A stretch of DNA of 64,000 nt from Denitromonas sp. Lineage in GTDB: Bacteria > Pseudomonadota > Gammaproteobacteria > Burkholderiales > Rhodocyclaceae. A program made the translations under genes and the position numbers. The notes beneath the pieces are model-generated. The model worked only from the letters and a program-made list of their open reading frames with translations, was not told the DNA's origin and made no database searches. The DNA lies in NCBI RefSeq assembly GCF_034676725.1, contig NZ_JAUCBR010000004.1:2301001-2365000 (forward strand), given 5' to 3'. Below are positions 11,183 through 18,831 of the stretch, piece after piece. Each line of letters opens with the position of its first letter. Positions within the stretch are counted from its first letter, which is position 1.

Positions 11183-11629
11183 TCAGGCGGCGAGCGCGGC
11201 TTTGACGCGGGCGGATACCTGCGCCATGTCGGCGCGCCCGGCCAGCGCCGGCTTGAGCTGGGCCATCACCTTGCCCATGTCGGCCGGCGAGGTGGCGCCG
11301 GTGCTGGTGATTGCGCTGGCCACGGCGGCATCGATCTCGGCGTCGCTGAGTCCGGCCGGCAGGTAGGTCTCGAGTACGGAGATTTCGAAGCGCTCTGCCG
11401 CTTCGAGGTCGTTGCGTCCGGCGGCGGCGTACTGGCTGGCCGAGTCGCGGCGCTGCTTGAGCTGCTTGTCAATGACCGCAGTGACGGCAGCGTCGTCGAG
11501 CGTTGCCTGGGCGTCGACTTCCTTTTGCTGAATGGCAGCGAGCAGCAGTCGGATGGCCGACAGGCGCGCCGTGTCGCGCGCACGCATGGCCGTCTTCATG
11601 TCGTCCTGGAGGCGAGCTTTGAGGGACAT
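11183..11629 (-). CDS. yqeY: GatB/YqeY domain protein
   Basis: 148 residues from MSLKARLQDDMKTAMRARD, preceded by AGGAG at good spacing; an upstream extension of the frame is possible but has no such signal. The protein is a helical YqeY domain, the same fold as the tail of the amidotransferase subunit GatB that binds tRNA. Its exact role in bacteria is unsettled. It sits between rpsU and dnaG, a placement common in proteobacteria and some firmicutes, and it follows the rpsU attenuator hairpin. Catalytic residues are not expected in this family. Confidence 0.9.
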   Translation of the reverse strand: MSLKARLQDDMKTAMRARDTARLSAIRLLLAAIQQKEVDAQATLDDAAVTAVIDKQLKQRRDSASQYAAAGRNDLEAAERFEISVLETYLPAGLSDAEIDAAVASAITSTGATSPADMGKVMAQLKPALAGRADMAQVSARVKAALAA

Positions 11630-11653
11630 CGGAATCTCCTGAGACTGAAACGC

Positions 11654-11697
11654 AAAAAACCACGCATGACGAAGCAGCGTTGCTTCGCCAGGCGTGG
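11654..11697 (-). terminator. Intergenic terminator/attenuator after rpsU
   Basis: On the minus strand CCACGC..GCGAAGCA pairs with TGCTTCG..GCGTGG and is followed by six T residues. It lies between rpsU and yqeY. In the classical rpsU-dnaG-rpoD operon a terminator at this place lets much more S21 than primase be made; the same role is inferred here. Confidence 0.8.
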
Positions 11698-11717
11698 CGT
11701 TGCCGTGCCGAGACGGA

Positions 11718-11930
11718 TCAGTACATCTTCGGCGGCAGGGTCTGGCTGCGCAGGCGCTTGTGGTTGCGCTTGACGGCGGCGGCCAGCTTGCGCTTGCGCT
11801 CGGCCGTGGGCTTCTCGTAGAACTCGCGCGAACGCAGCTCGGTGAGCGTCCCTGCTTTTTCAATGGTGCGCTTGAAGCGGCGAATGGCAACTTCAAACGG
11901 CTCGTTTTCTTTGACGCGGATCCCCGGCAT
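11718..11930 (-). CDS. rpsU: 30S ribosomal protein S21
   Basis: 70 residues, starting MPGIRVKENEPFEVAIRRFK, very basic towards the C-terminus, ending LPPKMY. This is the normal length for S21, which helps the 30S subunit select mRNA at initiation. It is the first gene of the macromolecular synthesis operon. A near-consensus promoter lies 40 bases upstream of the ATG and an attenuating hairpin lies behind the stop. It is divergent from tsaD. Confidence 0.97.
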   Translation of the reverse strand: MPGIRVKENEPFEVAIRRFKRTIEKAGTLTELRSREFYEKPTAERKRKLAAAVKRNHKRLRSQTLPPKMY

Positions 11931-11969
11931 TGCGTGATTCCTTGGATAGCAAAAGTACAGAAACCGCGC

Positions 11970-11998
11970 AGTATATCGACTCGAGTCGGCCATGCCAA
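11970..11998 (-). promoter_or_regulatory. Strong sigma-70-like promoter of the rpsU operon
   Basis: On the minus strand TTGGCA and TATACT are separated by exactly 17 bases, and the -10 ends 40 bases before the rpsU ATG. The spacer contains the perfect 12-bp palindrome CGACTCGAGTCG (11977-11988), which may be an operator. Confidence 0.75.
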
Positions 11999-12020
11999 GT
12001 CCACCCTTGAGGGAATGGGC

Positions 12021-12026
12021 TAAAAT
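12021..12026 (+). promoter_or_regulatory. Probable -10 element of tsaD
   Basis: TAAAAT lies 24 bases before the tsaD ATG. No good -35 is seen at the expected distance. The same kind of TA(A/G)AAT box sits shortly before folB, uvrD, pldA, dnaE and dcd, which supports it. Confidence 0.4.
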
Positions 12027-12050
12027 GCGCGGCATGAAGAAGGGGGCGGC

Positions 12051-13064
12051 ATGATTGTACTGGGTCTGGAAAGCTCGTGTGACGAGACTGGCGTAGCGCT
12101 CTACGACACCGAGCGGGGCTTGATTGCCCAGCAGCTGCATTCGCAGATCGACCTGCACGCGGCCTACGGCGGGGTGGTGCCCGAGCTCGCCTCGCGCGAC
12201 CATGTGCGGCGCATGCCCATGCTCATTCGCCAGACCCTGGCCGAGGCCGGGCTGGGCGTGGCGGCGCTCGACGCCGTCGCCTACACTGCCGGGCCGGGGC
12301 TGGCCGGTGCGCTGCTCGTTGCGGCCGGCACCGGCGAGGCGCTGGCCGCGACGCTGGGCATTCCTGCCCTGCCGATCCATCACCTCGAAGGGCATCTGCT
12401 GTCACCGCTGCTGGCGGCCGATGCGCCGGATTTTCCGTTCGTCGCCCTGTTGGTGTCGGGTGGGCATACCCAGCTGATGCGGGTCGATGGTGTCGGGCGC
12501 TATGCCTTGCTCGGCGAGTCGGTCGACGATGCCGCCGGCGAAGCCTTCGACAAGACCGCCAAGCTGATGGGGCTGGCCTACCCTGGTGGCCCGGTGCTGG
12601 CGCGCCTGGCCGACCAGGGCACGCCGGGCCGGGTGAAGCTGCCCCGGCCGATGCTGCATTCGGGCGACCTGAACTTCAGCTTCAGCGGCTTGAAGACAGC
12701 CGTGATGACGCAGTTGCGCGATGGCGATGTCGCCCCCGCCGACATGGCCGCCGAATTCCAGGCGGCGGTGGTCGATGTACTGGTAGCCAAGTCGCTCGCC
12801 GCGCTCAAGCAGACCGGTCTGTCGCGGCTGGTGGTGGCGGGCGGCGTGGGGGCCAACCAGGCCCTGCGCGCCGGCCTGAATACGGCCGCCGCCCGGCGCG
12901 CTCAGCGCGTGTATTACCCGGCGCCGGCGCTATGTACCGACAACGGCGCGATGATCGCCTTTGCGGGCGCCCTGCGCCTTGCCGAAGGCCAGCGCGGCGT
13001 CGAGACGCACGCGGTCGCGGTGCGTCCGCGCTGGCCGCTCGACAGCCTCGGCGCGCCGCAGTAA
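12051..13064 (+). CDS. tsaD: tRNA N6-adenosine threonylcarbamoyltransferase
   Basis: 337 residues, usual for the family. TsaD, with TsaB and TsaE, transfers threonylcarbamoyl from its adenylate to A37 of ANN-decoding tRNAs in the cytoplasm. The start VLGLESSCDETGVALYD is the family signature, and HHLEGHLLSP (His 111 and His 115) supplies the iron ligands. LVSGGHTQL, FDKTAKLMG and VVAGGVGANQALR follow, all typical of the ASKHA fold. It is divergent from the rpsU operon, a common arrangement, and converges with plsY with a one-base gap. Confidence 0.97.
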   Translation: MIVLGLESSCDETGVALYDTERGLIAQQLHSQIDLHAAYGGVVPELASRDHVRRMPMLIRQTLAEAGLGVAALDAVAYTAGPGLAGALLVAAGTGEALAATLGIPALPIHHLEGHLLSPLLAADAPDFPFVALLVSGGHTQLMRVDGVGRYALLGESVDDAAGEAFDKTAKLMGLAYPGGPVLARLADQGTPGRVKLPRPMLHSGDLNFSFSGLKTAVMTQLRDGDVAPADMAAEFQAAVVDVLVAKSLAALKQTGLSRLVVAGGVGANQALRAGLNTAAARRAQRVYYPAPALCTDNGAMIAFAGALRLAEGQRGVETHAVAVRPRWPLDSLGAPQ

Positions 13065-13065
13065 G

Positions 13066-13689
13066 TCAGCCGGCGGCGTCGCGCTTTTTCTGGCCAATGC
13101 GGGATTCCGTGCCGGCCAGCAGGCGCTTGATGTTGTCGCTGTGGCGCCACAGCAGCATCGCCGCCATGGCCAGGCAGGCCCCGGTGATGGCTGGCTGGCC
13201 GACCAGAACATGGGCAAAGGCGGGGGCGGCGATGGCGGCGACGAGCGCGGCCAGCGACGAGTAGCGGGTGGTGACGGCGATGAGCAGCCAGGTCACGGCG
13301 CTGGCCAGCGCCAGGTAGCCGCTGAAGGCGCCGAGCACGCCGACCGCCGTGGCCACGCCCTTGCCACCCTTGAAACCGAGAAAGACCGGAAAGACATGGC
13401 CGATGAAGGCTGCGATGCCAGCCAGCGCGACGGCGAGGGGGGCGTCGCTGCCGAACTGGCGCATGACCCACACCGCGACCAGGCCCTTGGCCGCGTCGCC
13501 CACCAACGTCAGGGCGGCGGCGGCCTTGTTGCCCGAGCGCAGGACATTGGTGGCGCCCGGGTTGCCGGAGCCGTAGTGCCGGGGGTCGCTGAGGCCGAAG
13601 GCCTTGCTGACCACCACGGCGAAGGGCACCGAGCCGATCAGGTAGGCGGCGAGGATCAGGGCGGCGGTGATGAGCGTCATGTCGGGCAT
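13066..13689 (-). CDS. plsY: Glycerol-3-phosphate acyltransferase PlsY
   Basis: 207 residues with five or so membrane segments. PlsY transfers the acyl group from acyl phosphate to glycerol-3-phosphate, the first step of phospholipid synthesis, in the inner membrane. The family motifs are visible: GSVPFAVVVSKAFG, the SGNPGATNVLRSG loop, and the GFKGGKGVATAVG loop. I start it at MPDMTLITAALI (13689); a longer frame to 13716 would run over the folB -10. It is divergent from folB and convergent with tsaD. Confidence 0.93.
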   Translation of the reverse strand: MPDMTLITAALILAAYLIGSVPFAVVVSKAFGLSDPRHYGSGNPGATNVLRSGNKAAAALTLVGDAAKGLVAVWVMRQFGSDAPLAVALAGIAAFIGHVFPVFLGFKGGKGVATAVGVLGAFSGYLALASAVTWLLIAVTTRYSSLAALVAAIAAPAFAHVLVGQPAITGACLAMAAMLLWRHSDNIKRLLAGTESRIGQKKRDAAG

Positions 13690-13704
13690 CGGAGCAGTTC
13701 GGGC

Positions 13705-13710
13705 TAGAAT
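13705..13710 (+). promoter_or_regulatory. Probable -10 element of folB
   Basis: TAGAAT lies 26 bases before the folB ATG, in the short gap between the divergent folB and plsY genes. No clear -35 is seen. Confidence 0.35.
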
Positions 13711-13736
13711 GGCCACAATTCTAGACGAGAGCCGAA

Positions 13737-14108
13737 ATGGATTTCATCTTCATTGAGGAATTGCGGGTCGAGGCGCGCGTGGGGATCTACCCGCGTGAGC
13801 GGGTGGCCTCGCAAACGGTGGAGCTCAACCTGACCTTTGGCGTGCCTGATGCGGCCGCCGAGCGCGACGACATTGCCGACACCATCGATTATGCCCAGGT
13901 GATCGCGCGAATCCGCGAGGAGCTCGCCGCCCGGCATTTCAATTTGATCGAGACGCTGGGGGAATACGTGGTGGCGCTGTTGTTCAATGAATTCAACGCG
14001 CCGTGGGTCAAGCTGCGAATTGCCAAGATTGGCGTCATGAAGGGCGTGCGCCGCGTCGGGGTATTCATTCAGCGCGGCCGCGACGGCCGCGTGCTCGAAG
14101 CGGACTGA
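13737..14108 (+). CDS. folB: Dihydroneopterin aldolase
   Basis: 123 residues. FolB cleaves 7,8-dihydroneopterin to 6-hydroxymethyl-dihydropterin and glycolaldehyde in folate synthesis. The start MDFIFIEELRVEARVGIYPRE is typical, with the Glu of the pterin pocket in the FNLIETLGEYV stretch and the conserved Lys near the end (IGVMKGVRRVGV). It stands alone, divergent from plsY, and ends at a bidirectional terminator shared with the H-NS-like gene. Confidence 0.93.
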   Translation: MDFIFIEELRVEARVGIYPRERVASQTVELNLTFGVPDAAAERDDIADTIDYAQVIARIREELAARHFNLIETLGEYVVALLFNEFNAPWVKLRIAKIGVMKGVRRVGVFIQRGRDGRVLEAD

Positions 14109-14117
14109 GACGGCCAT

Positions 14118-14148
14118 AAAAAAACCGCCTGGCTGAGGCGGTTTTTTT
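14118..14148. terminator. Bidirectional terminator between folB and the H-NS-like gene
   Basis: ACCGCC and GGCGGT form a stem around TGGCTGA, flanked by seven A on the left and seven T on the right. It can therefore end transcription from both convergent genes. Confidence 0.9.
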
Positions 14149-14158
14149 ACGGCGGGGA

Positions 14159-14527
14159 TTACTTGATCAGCAGCGCGTCGAGTGATTTTCCCTCGCCCAG
14201 CCAGGCTTCAACCCAGCGCGGCTTGCGCCCGCGGCCCGTCCAGCCCGACTTGGGATCTTCCGGGTGGCGGTATTTCATCGGCACCCGCTTGCCCTTGGTC
14301 GGCGAGGCGGCCTTTTTACGGCTCTTGGGGGCGGCTTTCGGGGCGCTCTTGGCGGGGCCGTCGGCGAGAACGTCATCAATGCTGACGCCGTGTTCTGCGG
14401 CGATTTTCTTGAACTGCTTGAGGACGTCGCGGCGCGCGGTTTCGTCGCGGCGCCGAATTTCGGTTTCGAGCCGGCCCTGCAGGCGGCGCAATTCCGGGAC
14501 CGACATCTCACTCAGATTGATATCCAT
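14159..14527 (-). CDS. H-NS family nucleoid protein
   Basis: 122 residues starting MDINLSEMSVPELRRLQ, with an AGAGG ribosome-binding site. The N-terminal half is a charged oligomerisation helix. The C-terminal half holds the H-NS DNA-binding motif, KYRHPEDPKSGWTGRGRKPR, followed by WVEAWL. A Lys/Ala-rich linker joins them. Proteins of this kind silence AT-rich DNA and organise the nucleoid. The gene stands alone; the DNA upstream (to about 14700) is clearly richer in AT than its surroundings and contains an AT-rich palindrome, which may allow autoregulation. Confidence 0.92.
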   Translation of the reverse strand: MDINLSEMSVPELRRLQGRLETEIRRRDETARRDVLKQFKKIAAEHGVSIDDVLADGPAKSAPKAAPKSRKKAASPTKGKRVPMKYRHPEDPKSGWTGRGRKPRWVEAWLGEGKSLDALLIK

Positions 14528-14621
14528 TCGAATTCCTCTGTGTTTATTCTGGCGTGCTCGGGTGTGGGGCGTGCTCAAGATAACCATGGAATCGTTGACC
14601 ACGTCGTGATTCTGCCATTGC

Positions 14622-14637
14622 TGATTTAATAAAATCA
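14622..14637. promoter_or_regulatory. AT-rich palindrome upstream of the H-NS-like gene
   Basis: TGATTT and AAATCA are perfect inverted copies around AATA, about 95 bases upstream of the H-NS-like start. The half-sites resemble FNR-type TTGAT/ATCAA boxes, but the spacing does not fit the FNR consensus. A binding site is only a guess. Confidence 0.3.
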
Positions 14638-14748
14638 ACGTCCGATGCACGATGCCGCGTGTTTTTCCGGAATTGTCGGGATATTTGCCACACCGGCTGG
14701 CTGAGGCCCGCTGGCCTTTGCCTGGCGGGGCGTTTTGTTGATTGTGGT

Positions 14749-15237
14749 TCAGGTGCCGGCCTTGGCGACCGACACCGGTGTGGGGGCCAGTGCGCGCACG
14801 AGATCGTGCGGGTGCAGGGCGACGAGAAAACCTCTTTTGCCGCCATTGATATAAATCAGCGGTAAATCGAGGATGCTGCGTTCGATAAATACCGGCAGCG
14901 CCTTGCGCGTGCCGAAGGGCGAGGTGCCGCCGACCTGGTAGCCGGTGTGCTTTTGCGCGACGTCCGGTTTGCAGGGGTGAATCTGGCGATTGCCGGTGGC
15001 CACGGCGAGCTGCTTTGTTGCCACGTCGCGATCGCCGTGCATTAATACGAGCAGGGGTTTGCCTGCTTCGTTTTCCATCACCAGCGTCTTGATGACGGCA
15101 TGCTCCGGGAGGTTCAGGTAGCGTGCGGCAAACGGGGCGCCGCCGTGATCTTCATAGGGATAGAGGTAGGACGCGAAGGCAATGTGATGGCCCTTGAGCG
15201 CGCGGGTTGCGGGGGTGTCGGGAATGGTCTGGGTCAT
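14749..15237 (-). CDS. ybaK: Cys-tRNA(Pro) deacylase YbaK/EbsC type
   Basis: 162 residues of the YbaK/aminoacyl-tRNA deacylase fold. The enzyme hydrolyses Cys-tRNA(Pro) formed in error by prolyl-tRNA synthetase. The family features are the conserved lysine in HAVIKTLVMENE, the motif GDRDVATKQLA, and GYQVGGTSPFGTRKALPVFIE in two adjacent pieces. It lies 12 bases behind xerD on the same strand, so the two may be co-transcribed. Confidence 0.9.
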   Translation of the reverse strand: MTQTIPDTPATRALKGHHIAFASYLYPYEDHGGAPFAARYLNLPEHAVIKTLVMENEAGKPLLVLMHGDRDVATKQLAVATGNRQIHPCKPDVAQKHTGYQVGGTSPFGTRKALPVFIERSILDLPLIYINGGKRGFLVALHPHDLVRALAPTPVSVAKAGT

Positions 15238-15249
15238 GGCGTGGGTAAA

Positions 15250-16185
15250 TCAGGCCCGTGGATGGTGAATGGCGTGGAGCTGTTTGAGTCGTGCGCGGGC
15301 GATATGCGTGTATATCTGCGTCGTTGAAATATCGGCGTGCCCGAGGAGTAATTGCACGACGCGCAGATCGGCGCCGTGGTTGAGCAGATGGGTGGCGAAC
15401 GCATGGCGCAGGGTGTGGGGCGAAATTCGTTCGGATGAAATGCCCGCGCCGGCCGCGTAGCGCTTGATCAGGCGCCAGAACATCTGGCGACTCATGGCGG
15501 CACCTTGAACGGTGACGAACAGGGCGTCGCTGTGGCGGCCGGCGAGGATCTGCCCGTGCGCGTCGTCCAGGTAACGGCGCAGCCAGTCGCAGGCGGTGGC
15601 GCCAATGGGCACCAGGCGCTCCTTGCTGCCCTTGCCCAGGACGCGTAGCGCGCCATCGTTGAGGCTCACCTCGAAGCGACGCAGGCCGACCAGCTCCGAC
15701 ACGCGCAGGCCGGTGGCGTAGAGCAGCTCGATCATGGCCTTGTCGCGCAGGCCCAGGGCGGTGCCGGTATCGGGGGTGTCGAGCAGCGCGTCGACCTCGG
15801 CCTCGGACAGGCTTCTGGGAAAGCGCGGCGCGACCATGGGCGGATCGAGCCGTTGGGTTGGGTCGCTGGCGATGCGCCCGGCCTGCATCTGGGCGTGAAA
15901 ATAGCGGCGCCAGGTCGACAGCAGCCGGCGCTGGCTGGTGGGCTTGGCGCGTTGGCTGAAGTCGGCCAGATAAGCGTGCAGGTGCGCGGCCTGGGCCTCG
16001 GCCGGCGCGATGCCATGTGCCGCGTGGAGCCAGCGCGCGAAGAGGGCGAGGTCGCGGCGGTAGGCGGCCAGGGTGTTGCGTGACAGGCCATCGGACAGCC
16101 ACAGGGTGTCGCAGAAGGCGTCGAGGTCAGCCTGGACGGCCGCGGGCAGTGGGCTCAGCGCCGCTGTTCGTGCTGAATCAGCCAT
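15250..16185 (-). CDS. xerD: Site-specific tyrosine recombinase XerD
   Basis: 311 residues from MADSARTAALSPLPAAVQ; a longer frame exists but is not supported. XerD, with XerC, resolves chromosome dimers at dif next to FtsK. The N-terminal SAM-like domain (about 20-105) is followed by the catalytic domain with the Arg of ATGLRVSELVGL, HTLRHAFATHLL, LLGHADISTTQIYTH and the nucleophile Tyr 292. The end LKQLHAIHHPRA is characteristic of XerD rather than XerC or phage integrases. Its start overlaps the end of ogt by 31 bases. No mobile-element genes flank it, so this is the housekeeping recombinase. Confidence 0.93.
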   Translation of the reverse strand: MADSARTAALSPLPAAVQADLDAFCDTLWLSDGLSRNTLAAYRRDLALFARWLHAAHGIAPAEAQAAHLHAYLADFSQRAKPTSQRRLLSTWRRYFHAQMQAGRIASDPTQRLDPPMVAPRFPRSLSEAEVDALLDTPDTGTALGLRDKAMIELLYATGLRVSELVGLRRFEVSLNDGALRVLGKGSKERLVPIGATACDWLRRYLDDAHGQILAGRHSDALFVTVQGAAMSRQMFWRLIKRYAAGAGISSERISPHTLRHAFATHLLNHGADLRVVQLLLGHADISTTQIYTHIARARLKQLHAIHHPRA

Positions 16186-16637
16186 TGTTTGGTGTCTATC
16201 AGGAAGCCGCCGCGCGCATGGGCAAAACCGCCGATGGCGTGCTGGGCGACGACCCGGTGGCAGGGCACCAGGATGGGGAATGGGTTGGCGCCGCAGGCTT
16301 GGCCGACGGCGCGGGCGGCGCTGCCCAGGCTGCGGGCCAGGTCGCCATAGGCTCGCACCTGGCCGGCGGGAATGGCACGGATGGCGGCCCACACGCGCTG
16401 CTGGAAGGCGGTACCTGCCGGGTGGCATGGCAGGTCGAAGCGGTGGTGGGGGTCGGCCAGGTAGGCGGTGAGCTGGCGTTCGGTTTCGATGGCCAGCGGG
16501 TCGGTGCCGTGCCGGGGCGCGCAACCGGGCGGCAGGAAACGGATCTCGGTCAGTGCGTTGGCGTGCAGCGCGATACCCAGTGCGCCGAAGGGCGTGGGCA
16601 GGATGCTGGCAAAGGGGGCGTCGGTCGCGCTGTGCAT
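16155..16637 (-). CDS. ogt: Methylated-DNA--protein-cysteine methyltransferase
   Basis: 160 residues from MHSATDAPFASILPTPFG; an upstream ATG at 16715 would add 26 Ala/Pro-rich residues and looks unlikely. The protein removes methyl groups from O6-methylguanine by suicidal transfer to Cys 126 in ILVPCHRVV. The helix-turn-helix part has FQQRVWAAIRAIPAGQVRAYG and the Asn hinge in CGANPFPI. An Ada N-terminal domain is absent. It overlaps xerD and is probably co-transcribed with it. Confidence 0.93.
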   Translation of the reverse strand: MHSATDAPFASILPTPFGALGIALHANALTEIRFLPPGCAPRHGTDPLAIETERQLTAYLADPHHRFDLPCHPAGTAFQQRVWAAIRAIPAGQVRAYGDLARSLGSAARAVGQACGANPFPILVPCHRVVAQHAIGGFAHARGGFLIDTKQWLIQHEQRR

Positions 16638-16786
16638 CGGTGCATTGTGCGGTGCCGGGGCGTGCGCTTCAAGTGGCGGCGGGGGGGCGGCGCCACCCTG
16701 GAGGGCGCGCCGCACCGATTGCTCTACCCCAGAGCAGCCGGCGGCACAACGGCAGCCGGCGGCGGGAGTATGCCACAGCCGGCGGA

Positions 16787-17356
16787 TTACTCGCCGATCA
16801 GTGCGCTCTTCAGGTCGCCCTGGGCCGGCGCCTCGCCGATCCAGACCCGCAGCAGGGCGTTGGCAAAGGCGATGTCACCGACTGCCTCACCGCGTGGCGT
16901 GCCATTGACGATCAGGCGTGTGCCGCTGCCGGGCGTGAAATCGATCTGGATGCGCGTGCCTTCCTTGGCTTCCTTGAGGGCCAGCAGGTTGGCGCGGAAG
17001 GCCTCGCTGTCGGCCTTGAGGGCTTGTTGCTCGGCCGCGGTCAGGTTCTTTTGCAGGCCTTCGGTCAGCGCGTCGGCAAACTGTTCGGCGGTGAGGTCGC
17101 GCAGCGTGACGATGTCGATGCGGCGCGGCCCGTCGCTGGCCAGCACGGCCTGTGCGCCCTTGGCCTTGGCCGGCAGGTACAGCCCCATGGCGTAGACCTT
17201 GAACACGAACTTGGTGCGCAGGCCGGCCCCGTTCAGCTGCAGGCTCTGGTCGGCCATGCGGGTCTGGTCGTCGAACTTGACGCCGGCAACGTCGACGGCG
17301 GCGTGGGCCGAGGCAAGGGCGAGGGTTGCGCAGAGGGCGCCCAGCAGTTTTTTCAT
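16787..17356 (-). CDS. Secreted chalcone isomerase-like protein
   Basis: 189 residues with a signal peptide (cleavage after about residue 19, AHA-A). The mature part resembles the bacterial chalcone-isomerase-like family: a VAGVKFDDQ start, FKVYAMGLYLPAKA, IDIVTLRDLTAEQFADAL, and a glycine-rich loop before LIVNGTPRGEAVGDIAFANALL. The role of these periplasmic proteins is unknown, and catalysis on flavonoids is not implied. It lies behind the proA terminator and so is probably transcribed separately. Confidence 0.8.
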   Translation of the reverse strand: MKKLLGALCATLALASAHAAVDVAGVKFDDQTRMADQSLQLNGAGLRTKFVFKVYAMGLYLPAKAKGAQAVLASDGPRRIDIVTLRDLTAEQFADALTEGLQKNLTAAEQQALKADSEAFRANLLALKEAKEGTRIQIDFTPGSGTRLIVNGTPRGEAVGDIAFANALLRVWIGEAPAQGDLKSALIGE

Positions 17357-17376
17357 GATGTCTCCGGTGTTGTAAT

Positions 17377-17412
17377 AAAAAAGCGTCCGGAGCCCCTGCG
17401 CACCGGACGCTT
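17377..17412 (-). terminator. Terminator of the leuS-lptE-holA-proA unit
   Basis: On the minus strand AAGCGTCCGG pairs with CCGGACGCTT around a 12-base loop and ends in six T residues. It lies about 50 bases behind proA. Confidence 0.9.
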
Positions 17413-17463
17413 CATCCTACCAAAGGCATCGCACGGTCGTGCGAAAAAATGGGCGGTGCGCGC

Positions 17464-18741
17464 TTAGCGGCGAACCTCGCCGTTGCCGAAGACGATCCAC
17501 TTCTGGCTGGTGAGGCCGTCCAGGCCCACCGGGCCGCGGGCGTGAATCTTGTCGGTCGAGATGCCGATCTCCGCGCCGAGGCCGTATTCGAAGCCGTCGG
17601 CGAAGCGGGTCGAGGCGTTGATCATCACCGAGGCCGAATCGACCTCGCGCAGGAAGCGCATGGCCGCGGTGTAGTTCTCGCTGACGATGCTTTCGGTGTG
17701 GCCGGAGCTGTAGCGGTTGATGTGGGCGATGGCGGCGTCCAGGTCGTCCACGACCTTGACCGCGATGATCGGCGCCAGGTATTCCTCCGACCAGTCGCTC
17801 TGATCGGCCGGGCGCAGCCTGGCGCCGTCGATGCTGGCCGCTTCGAGGATGGCGAGGCTGTCGGGGCAGCCGCGCAGCTCGACGCCTTTGGCGGTCAGCA
17901 TCCGGCCGAGGCGCGGCAGCAGCTCGGCGGCGACGGCGCGATCGACGAGCAGCGACTCGGCGGTGTTGCAGGTGCCGTAGCGCTGGGTCTTCGAGTTCTC
18001 GACGATGGCCTCGGCCTTGTCGGCGTCCGCGGCGCTGTGGACGTAGACATGACAGTTGCCGTCGAGGTGCTTGATGACCGGCACCCGCGCCTCGCGCGAG
18101 ATGCGCTCGATCAGCCCCTTGCCGCCGCGCGGCACGATGACGTCGATGAACTCGGGCAGGGTGATCAGGTGGCCGACGGCGGCACGATCGGTGGTGTCGA
18201 CCACTTGCACGGCCGCGGCGGGCAAGCCGGCTTCGAGCAGGCCGTCACGGACGCAGGCGGCAATGGCCTGGTTGCAGTGCAGCGCTTCCTTGCCGCCACG
18301 CAGGATGGCCGCGTTGCCGGACTTGAGGCACAGCGCGGCGGCGTCGGCGGTGACGTTCGGGCGGGCTTCGTAAATGATGCCGATGACGCCGAGCGGCACG
18401 CGCATCTTGCCCACCTGAATGCCGCTGGGGCGGCGTTTGACGTCGGTGATCTCGCCCACCGGATCGGGCAGGGCGGCGATCTGTTCGAGGCCGGCAGCCA
18501 TGTTTTCGACACCGGCCTCGGACAGCGTCAACCGGTCGATCAGGGCCGGTTCGAGACCGTCGGCACGGGCCTGGGCCAGATCAGCGGCGTTGGCCTTGAG
18601 CAGGGCGGCCTTGTGGCTGCGCAGGCGGCTGGCGATGGCCAGCAGGGCGGCATTCTTGGTTTCGGTGGAGGCGGCGGCCAGCTGGCGCGAGGCGTCACGC
18701 GCTTGCTGGCCGAGGGTCCGCATGTAGGCTTCGATATCCAT
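17464..18741 (-). CDS. proA: Gamma-glutamyl phosphate reductase
   Basis: 425 residues from MDIEAYMRTLGQQARDASR, the usual family start. ProA reduces gamma-glutamyl phosphate to glutamate semialdehyde with NADPH in proline synthesis. The catalytic Cys is in QRYGTCNTAESLLVD. Other family motifs are GIIYEARPNVTADAAALC, LRGGKEALHCN, and the C-terminal HTESIVSENYTAAMRFLREV. It follows holA and ends at a clear terminator. proB is not in the window. Confidence 0.96.
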   Translation of the reverse strand: MDIEAYMRTLGQQARDASRQLAAASTETKNAALLAIASRLRSHKAALLKANAADLAQARADGLEPALIDRLTLSEAGVENMAAGLEQIAALPDPVGEITDVKRRPSGIQVGKMRVPLGVIGIIYEARPNVTADAAALCLKSGNAAILRGGKEALHCNQAIAACVRDGLLEAGLPAAAVQVVDTTDRAAVGHLITLPEFIDVIVPRGGKGLIERISREARVPVIKHLDGNCHVYVHSAADADKAEAIVENSKTQRYGTCNTAESLLVDRAVAAELLPRLGRMLTAKGVELRGCPDSLAILEAASIDGARLRPADQSDWSEEYLAPIIAVKVVDDLDAAIAHINRYSSGHTESIVSENYTAAMRFLREVDSASVMINASTRFADGFEYGLGAEIGISTDKIHARGPVGLDGLTSQKWIVFGNGEVRR

Positions 18742-18831
18742 GGTGCTGGGGCCGTCAAGTACAGGGCAGGGCTCTGCCACACAAGAGAGCTAGATTACCC
18801 CATCGTTGCGCACTGCGGCAAAGGCGACGGT

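Noticed and set aside
14700..14745. Possible terminator between ybaK and the H-NS-like gene
   Set aside because: A GCCCGC/GCGGGGC stem exists, but the T run is on the wrong strand for ybaK and no plus-strand gene ends there.
15250..16185. Tyrosine recombinase as a sign of an integrated element
   Set aside because: Sequence end and neighbours identify the housekeeping XerD; no attachment sites, phage genes or composition change are present.
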